Assembly (NCBI GenBank): GCA_039602395.1
Contig: JBCNJP010000017.1
Location: 19,500,729-19,564,728, forward strand
Source: Deinandra increscens subsp. villosa
Taxonomy: Eukaryota; Streptophyta; Magnoliopsida; Asterales; Asteraceae
Length of the DNA: 64,000 bases
Reading direction: 5' to 3'
The notes under the pieces were generated by a model. The model was given only the letters and a program-made list of their open reading frames with translations, ran no database searches and had not been told where the DNA came from. A program made the position numbers and the translations under genes. Each line of letters begins with the position of its first letter. Position 1 is the first letter of the stretch. This document shows positions 58,463 through 64,000 of the stretch, one piece after another.

Positions 58463-59518
58463 TTAGACATGAGCTTTATTTAGGGTGCGAATCTCGCAGG
58501 GTAGCTCAATGTCATCTCGGTCTGCTTTCTCTAGCTTCATGCACCTACAAAATGTAAAGTATGTCAAACATAAATTTTGCAGGAATAAGTGAAGCATCAT
58601 ACAACATAAACTTATGTGTATACCTGAGGGATTACCCTGCTGGGCCTTCCCATTCTTCACCTTGGCAAGATACTCTGGGCAGTTTCTTTTCCAGTGCCCC
58701 ATCTTGTTGCATTCAAAACACTGGCGCTGATCTGGTGGCGGTGCCTTGGATGCCTTTGACTTGCTCTTCTGGGAGCTTCCAGATGCTCTGGTAACAGCTG
58801 CCTTGCCCTTCTTCTTATTCCCACGCCTCCCTTGCTTGACCTCAGGCTTCTTGACGCCTCCTGATCGGATTACGAGTACATTGGGTGCCTTGCCGTTAAC
58901 AAAATTAACTTCAGCAGTCTTGAGCATGCCATGAAGCTCAGTCACTGTCTTTACCATGCTATGCATGTTGAAGTTCACCCTGAAAGTGGTGAAGGCACTG
59001 GACAGTGAGTGTAAAATTAGGTATGTCGCCATTTCAGCAGGGATGACGTAATTCAGCTTCGCTAGGCGGTCGATGTAACCCTTCATCTTCAGGACATGAG
59101 GGCTGACGGGAGCGCCTTCAGCCATGCGACAGTTAATAAGTGTCACAACGGTGTCATAGCGCTCCTGCCGGGCCTGGGTTTCAAACATGCCCCTCAGATC
59201 ACCGATCATCTGAAAAGCCGTCTTGTCAACCATGTTCTTCTGAATATCAGAAGTCATAGTGGCTAGCATAAGACATGCGACATTTTTGGCATTTTGTCGC
59301 AATGTGTTATGGGCGTTACGCGCTGGAGCAGTGTCAGCTTCAGGTTGCTCGGGAACCTCAGCTTCTAACACGTTTTCCATGTTAGCCATTTTCAGGACGA
59401 TTCTCAGATTCCTTTCCCAATCAAGGAAGTTGCCGCCATCAAGTTTCTCCTTCTCAAGAAGAGACTTGAGATGGAAAATCTCTTGGTTTGCGCGGTTTGC
59501 GTTAGCCATCTGAAACAA
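58463..59518 (-). CDS. Copia-type Gag polyprotein
   Basis: The open frame has 351 codons; MANANRAN at 59509 is a likely alternative start. Residues 25-205 form a helical UBN2-type capsid (LDGGNFLDWERNLRI at the start, then EVPEQPEADT and a TAFQMIGDLRGMFE segment). Residues 222-262 are Lys/Arg/Ser-rich. One CCHC zinc knuckle CFECNKMGHWKRNC (Cys267, Cys270, His275, Cys280) binds nucleic acid in this family. The last 50 residues look like read-through. A GT-AG intron (58545-58623) would splice in a stop right after GNPSG. The intact frame suggests that Gag is still expressible and could package RNA in trans. Confidence 0.85.
   Translation of the reverse strand: MFQMANANRANQEIFHLKSLLEKEKLDGGNFLDWERNLRIVLKMANMENVLEAEVPEQPEADTAPARNAHNTLRQNAKNVACLMLATMTSDIQKNMVDKTAFQMIGDLRGMFETQARQERYDTVVTLINCRMAEGAPVSPHVLKMKGYIDRLAKLNYVIPAEMATYLILHSLSSAFTTFRVNFNMHSMVKTVTELHGMLKTAEVNFVNGKAPNVLVIRSGGVKKPEVKQGRRGNKKKGKAAVTRASGSSQKSKSKASKAPPPDQRQCFECNKMGHWKRNCPEYLAKVKNGKAQQGNPSGIHISLCCMMLHLFLQNLCLTYFTFCRCMKLEKADRDDIELPCEIRTLNKAHV
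58545..58623 (-). other. Candidate intron at the end of the copia gag
   Basis: On the minus strand CCCTCAG|GTATAC and TTTTGTAG|GTGCATGA delimit 79 AT-rich bases. Splicing gives GNPSGA followed by a stop. This is short for a plant intron but feasible. Confidence 0.35.
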
Positions 59519-60944
59519 CAGGCAAAATTAGTGTTTCGATGTTTGATTCGTATTCAAGGATGGCAAGCTAATCTTGAATAGGAGATGGGAATTCAGTTAG
59601 TTAGACAATTTCTCCAGACAGCGTAAAGTGCTTTCAAAATTTCTAAGTAACCAAATGGACAACGATTGTCACTTGTGAGTAACTGTCACAACTCCCATTA
59701 TGGGGATTTCGCGAACGGATCAACGAAATACGTTTAGCCCCATCTATGCCCATTCAGTCTACAAGCCGACCAGAGGTACGGTGTTGAAATACTCCAATGC
59801 CAAAGGTGCGTGTAAAGAAAATGGTAGTTGTCCTAAGTGGCCAGTGTGTGCGTACGGTGTTGAAATACTCCAACACGCTCACCTTGGAAGATACCCTAAA
59901 CACCACGTGCGGTGTTGAAATACTCCAACACGGATGCATCGGTCAATATGTTCCAAGTTAGACTTGACTTAGGATGGCATAGACTACCGGTTTTAGGCTT
60001 ACCAGATAGGATTATTAAGTCATATTTTAATAATTAATGTGATGACGAATATTATGAATCCTATCTCACTCGGGACGATCATTTAAATATCCTAAGTATT
60101 AATGATCTACGTGTCGTGAGACGATAACCAATTATTAATCAAGTTCGATTTTGTTAATCGAAAAATCCGAAATTAATGTCGAATTAAATTGGCCATTAAA
60201 TTTTATAAAGTCATAATTAAAACTAGGACTTTTATTTAATTGATCGAAAAATTAGTTTTATACCGGTAAAAATAAGTTTAGATTTTAGTCGGTGCGTTAA
60301 TCAAAATTAAGACAAGCAACCAAAAGCAAGCAAACACACATGTACATATTCGGCCATACAGGGGTTTTGATATTGTCAGAGCCTATGACAATATCGAGGA
60401 AGGTTGAGGGACGTAAAAGTAACTCAACCACGAGATAGAAAAACTCCCTGATCGATTTAGTCGCTCCCACTTGCTTCAACAAACTCCTGCGCGTCATCAG
60501 GAACGTCGGTCTCGTTTCGGGCTGTAGACATTTTCGAAAATCCTTAGAAGGGATAATCCCAAAATGGGTCGTCGTGTCTAGCTCGTCTCGTTCGTCCAGG
60601 CGAAGGGGAGCAATTACAAAATTAAAATAAAACCTAATCTATTTCAAAATTATATACAACTTTGAACCCAGTCAAAAGTGGGCCAATCCAAAACAAAACA
60701 AAATCCTAATGGGCCAAACCATAACGAATTCATGACAAACCAAAACAGGGTTGGGCCGAATATGTACGAAAGATAATTCAATCAATTTTTTTATCGAATC
60801 GGATCATGTTTAGTGGATTCAAATCGACTAAGCATATCTTAAAAAGCGATTCGTTCAATTTCGCGACTTTCGGGTTCAGAACCCCAGTTCGCGAAATTAC
60901 ACCGGTTTAAAATCGACCGGTTAGGGTTTGCGTGTGGTGATCAA
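59519..60944 (-). other. Leader of the copia-type element
   Basis: About 1.4 kb between the primer site and gag. It contains three copies of 'cggtgttgaaatactccaa' (about 59779, 59859 and 59910), a tandem-like 50-80-bp repetition, and no ORF of note. A long structured leader is usual in such elements. Confidence 0.6.
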
Positions 60945-60957
60945 GGCTCTGATACCA
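60945..60957 (-). other. Primer binding site, initiator tRNA-Met type
   Basis: TGGTATCAGAGCC on the minus strand, one base inside the 5' LTR. This is the standard primer site of plant copia elements. Confidence 0.9.
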
Positions 60958-60958
60958 C

Positions 60959-62327
60959 TGTTGGGTTACGGCAGTGGTATTCGGGTCCCAGGTAATGACA
61001 ACTTTTTTAATCGAGTAATCATTTGATGACAAATAATTATTAAATCATTTACTGAGTAATTAGTAAATTAAATTCAAGATAATTAAATTAACAAATAATT
61101 TAATACGCAGCGGAAAAACGATTTAATTTACAACACGCGAAAACCAGTTCATTAACGTAAACCATTATCAATCAGGATTCGACAATCACCAAACGCGCAA
61201 ACACCAAACGCGTTAAAACGACAACGTGATACAACAAAATTAAATAAATAAATCTAAACTAACGAGGAGTTTAGATATACCTGAGCGGTGATTCAAACAG
61301 ACGCTTAAGACACCGAAAGTCAACGGGTGACGCTAGGGTTTCGCAGGTGACGATTCGACGGGCGAATCGAACAATCTTCGCAGTTACGGATTTACCACGC
61401 GGTGACTCAAGCTCCGAGAAAATTACGGACATCGGATTGGGCGCGAACTAGGGTTCGCGGACGATGGGCGAACTCACCGTGTGACGGAGGTTCGCGGAGA
61501 GGGTGTCGGCCGGGAAGCGGGCGACGACGAGGAGAGGTGGCGGTCGGCTCGGGCGGCGGTGGTAGTGCGAAGAGAGCAGCGGTGGTGGTCGTGGTTGCTG
61601 CAGCGGCTCGGCTTTGGGCTGCAATGACGATCACGGCTACGGCGGCGGTGGTGGCGGACGAACTCGGCGACGGCGGCGGACTCACGGAGGAAGCACGGCG
61701 GCGGCTAGGGTTTCTCGGCTTCGTTGCGTGGCGGCTACCGAGAGGAGGAACCACGATGAAAGGTGATTGAGGATTTCTTGTTCTCACGAGCGATTGGATG
61801 AACCACCGGAGAAAAGCCGTGGCGACGGCGACTCTAGGGTTGGCCGAAAATCGCAAGGGAGAGAGGGAGAGAAGGGGGATCCAAGAATTCTTATGTTGAG
61901 ATTAGGGTTTCGCGCCTCCCTTAATCAGTTATAAATAACTGATTAAGTTTCCGTTTAGTCCCTCGTATTAAACTAATCCTTTAATCAAACCTTTTAATTT
62001 CGCGACTAACATTTTAACTCTTAAAATATTTGTCGCTTGCCGAGACTTAACGAATATCAGTTAAATAACTAATTCGTTAATTGTCGTCTAAGACGTAAAT
62101 GACATTTAATGTCTTTTTCGCTAAATTAATCGTAATGATTAATTACGAATAATTAATTAATTAATTAATTTGTTAAACTAGTTAATAAACAAATAATTAA
62201 TTCTTCTACGAATTTGCCGGTTATTCAGGTAAGCGGACTTTAAAACCCGTTTCCTCCGGTGTAACTCTTACGGGTCTGACCGGGTCGGGTACTTGATTTA
62301 GTCGGGTCTGGACACCTAAATCCAACA
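60959..62327 (-). repeat. 5' LTR of the gag-only copia element
   Basis: 1369 bp. The extra 145-bp block at about 61534-61680 is a GGC/GGT-rich near-repeat (ggcggcggtggtagtgcg...) missing from the 3' LTR. Outside it the LTRs differ by scattered substitutions and a few short indels, so this element is clearly older than the Athila-like one. Confidence 0.9.
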
Positions 62328-62360
62328 GTGGCGTCGGCCCGCGAGGGGCCGGGCGTCTCA
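62328..62360 (+). mobile_element. Gypsy solo LTR, segment 3 (3' terminus)
   Basis: The last 33 bases of the LTR contain the inverted repeat CGGCCC...GGGCCG and end GCGTCTCA. GTATC follows as target duplication. Confidence 0.75.
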
Positions 62361-62949
62361 GTATCTCTGATAAAATTAGGGAGGGTAGATTGAGATGGTT
62401 TGGACATGTCAGGAGGAGACCGTTGACAACACCGGTAAGGACCCTGGAGAGACTCACCATTGAGGAAAAGAGGAATAGAGCTAGGCCTAAATTGGCATGG
62501 GAGGAACATATTAGACATGACTTGTTAGACTTGCATCTTTCTGAGGACATGATCAGTGATAGGAGTGTTTGGAGACGTAGAATTAAGGTTAGGGATTGTT
62601 AGGTTTATGTGTTACGTGTCTCTCTGTTTTCGTGTTGTTGCTTACCTAGCTAACTTTCTTGTGTGGTGTTTTGTTTGTTTCCCTTCAAGTCTAGACTTGT
62701 ACACTGCATTTCAAAATGTTATTTACTGTCTTCTTATGGTTCTTACCGTTGGGTCGTATTTGGTTTTTTGGGTCTAAGACCAAAATTTTGCTGCAAACTG
62801 TTGTTGGTATGTGTTTTTCGAGCCGAGGGTCTCTTTGGGTGCAGCCTCTTTATCTCTCGGGGTAAAGGTAAGGTTTGTCCTCCGCTAACCCTCCCCAAAC
62901 CCTACCATTTGGGTGGGATTTTACTAGGTTGGTTGGTTGTTGTTGTTGT
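62361..62949 (+). mobile_element. RTE-type LINE, right part (C-terminus and 3' UTR)
   Basis: The frame restarts with SDKIREGRLRWFGHVRRRP and continues RARPKLAWEEHI and RHDLLDLHLSEDM to a stop near 62600, the C-terminus of plant RTE reverse transcriptases. The 3' UTR has the conserved 'gagccgagggtctcttt' and 'ccctccccaaaccctacc' blocks and ends with a short (TTG)n tail, typical of RTE instead of poly(A). Confidence 0.88.
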
Positions 62950-63294
62950 TAACTTGGTATTAGAGCCAAATCTAAACCTTAGCGATCAACTACTTTCTTT
63001 CCGTTCCCTTCCCACTAAACCCTAATCCGCCCATCGCCACCATCACAATTTGACACCGCTAAACCCTAGTTCAATGTCGCCGCTGTCACAATCCGTCCAA
63101 CACTTCTCCCTCCGTCAAACACAACTCGATGTCACCAACAATGCTAGCTGCCATCTAAAGCTCAAGCCGCCACCCAAAACCCTATTTTCACCGCCTTCAA
63201 CCTTCTTTTCGATGGCTCTTCTTGCCTCCTTCGCCGCTGCAGAAAAATCTTTCCATAATGCTCATTAGTTCCCTTTCACCTGTCATCAAAAAAT
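62950..63294 (+). mobile_element. Copia-like primer site and leader resumed after the RTE insertion
   Basis: 'taacttggtattagagcc' is a diverged tRNA-Met-type primer site and contains the right target copy of the LINE (62950-62962). The next 330 bases are C-rich leader with no supported gene, even though short ORFs exist (63050-63268). Confidence 0.55.
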
Positions 63295-64000
63295 ATGGCT
63301 ACTAGACCCCTGAAGTCCAAGATGCAACATTTTCTTATCACAATTGGTTATGCTAACGGAACCATCCAACACCCGGCTAAACATCTTCTTCTTGCTGAAA
63401 CATAAACAATTTCAAAAGACAATCTCAATTACTCTGCTTGGATCGGAAAACGATGCTCACGTACGTATGTTGATTCTATCTACAATATCTTAGGCTTCTT
63501 ACCAACATGTTCAAGGGAAAACTGCTCGTATTTGTGGGTTTCTCTTGAACGAGTCTATGCCCGTCAATCTTCACCACAAGAATACACTCTCAAGACACAA
63601 CTCTTTAAGATTCAGATGAAGGGTGATGAGAACCCTTCGTTTATTTAACCCATGCCCGGGAATATACAGATGCTCTTGCCAATATTGGTGAACGTGTGAA
63701 AGACAAGGATCTTGTCATCTCCAGACTACAAGAAGATTACAATGGTCCCAAGTCAACCAAGTTTGCATGCCAATCTCCTAAGGTCTTCACAAAACTTCAT
63801 GGCGTCCTAAGTGATCATGATTACATGATTGGTAAGTCCTATTAAGGCTCATCCTCTACACTTTTTACTCAAGTTTTCGACGCCGTAACCGGTGATCCCA
63901 CTCAGAAAGCGTGATGGCGGTGACCCAAGTGACCCGATCGAAGATCATAACCCGAACTGGTCCAAGGTGGCACGACTAGTGGCTAAACCTATGGGATTAT
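63295..64000 (+). pseudogene. Degenerate copia gag, runs off the window
   Basis: In shifting frames: NLNYSAWIGKRC near 63430, QEYTLKTQLFKIQMKGDE near 63580, then ANIGERVKDKDLVISRLQEDYNG near 63680 and KVFTKLHGVLSDHDYMI near 63785. This is the UBN2 order of plant copia gag. Stops near 63405 and 63648 and a frame change near 63650 show it is dead. The zinc knuckle, if kept, lies beyond the window. Confidence 0.75.

Larger units (their letters stand above)
54350..62327 (-). mobile_element. Gag-only Ty1/copia-type retrotransposon (LARD-like), 8.0 kb
   Basis: Read on the minus strand: 5' LTR (60959-62327), tRNA-Met primer site (60945-60957), gag (58463-59518), a 2.9-kb non-coding stretch, a polypurine tract 'aaaagggagac' (55573-55583) and the 3' LTR (54350-55572). 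LTR ends are TGTTGG...CCAACA. Flanking 5-mers GTGAC and GTGGC agree at four of five bases. No protease, integrase, reverse transcriptase or RNase H is found, so it is non-autonomous. It sits in the 3' end of the gypsy solo LTR. Confidence 0.88.

Noticed and set aside
54345..62332. Perfect 5-bp target duplication for the gag-only copia element
   Set aside because: The flanks are GTGAC and GTGGC, one mismatch, so it is stated as imperfect. The element call rests on LTRs, primer site and polypurine tract.

Overview
This window is nuclear DNA from a flowering plant, most likely a eudicot with a large, repeat-filled genome. It holds spliced genes, a plastid-type FtsH homologue, nuclear tRNAs without an encoded CCA tail, and nested LTR retrotransposons, LINEs, CACTA, hAT and Helitron elements. 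The retroelement style suggests an asterid, perhaps Asteraceae, but that is an impression and was not tested.

Only two host protein genes stand out. At 12347-15989 (+) a four-exon gene encodes a 623-residue FtsH-like AAA+ protein without a peptidase domain, most probably FTSHI3. At 24845-27620 (-) a five-coding-exon gene encodes a plant protein of about 720 residues that I do not recognise, with a probable leader intron reaching 28298. Three intact tRNA genes lie between them: tRNA-His(GUG) at 21170 (+) and two identical tRNA-Asp(GUC) genes at 22440 and 23920 (-), the latter pair on a duplicated segment.

Region by region: 1-11740 is retroelement DNA. A Ty3/gypsy LTR plus gag remnant (about 656-2305 and 9117-11740) is split by a young, pol-less Athila-like element (2306-9100, minus) with nearly identical LTRs, a tRNA-Asp primer site, a partial gag and an intact env-like ORF. 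16400-17110 is a hAT-like remnant. 17463-19820 is an L1-type LINE with an internal deletion and target-site repeats. 20052-21057 is a probable non-autonomous Helitron with a reiterated 5' end. 28627-31440 is a decayed L1-type LINE. 31500-35889 is degenerate LTR-retroelement sequence.

35890-62962 is a nested insertion stack that can be read layer by layer from target-site duplications. A copia-like leader (primer site near 62954, gag from about 63295) was hit by an RTE-type LINE. The LINE was hit by a gypsy LTR that is now solo (36641 to 62360). That LTR carries a 14.1-kb CACTA transposon (36765-50887), a hAT MITE (53234-53959) and a gag-only copia element (54350-62327). The CACTA transposon carries a truncated gypsy element, a further LTR containing tRNA-like sequences, and a second solo LTR (45504-48177). 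No cargo genes, CRISPR arrays or bacterial-type systems were seen.
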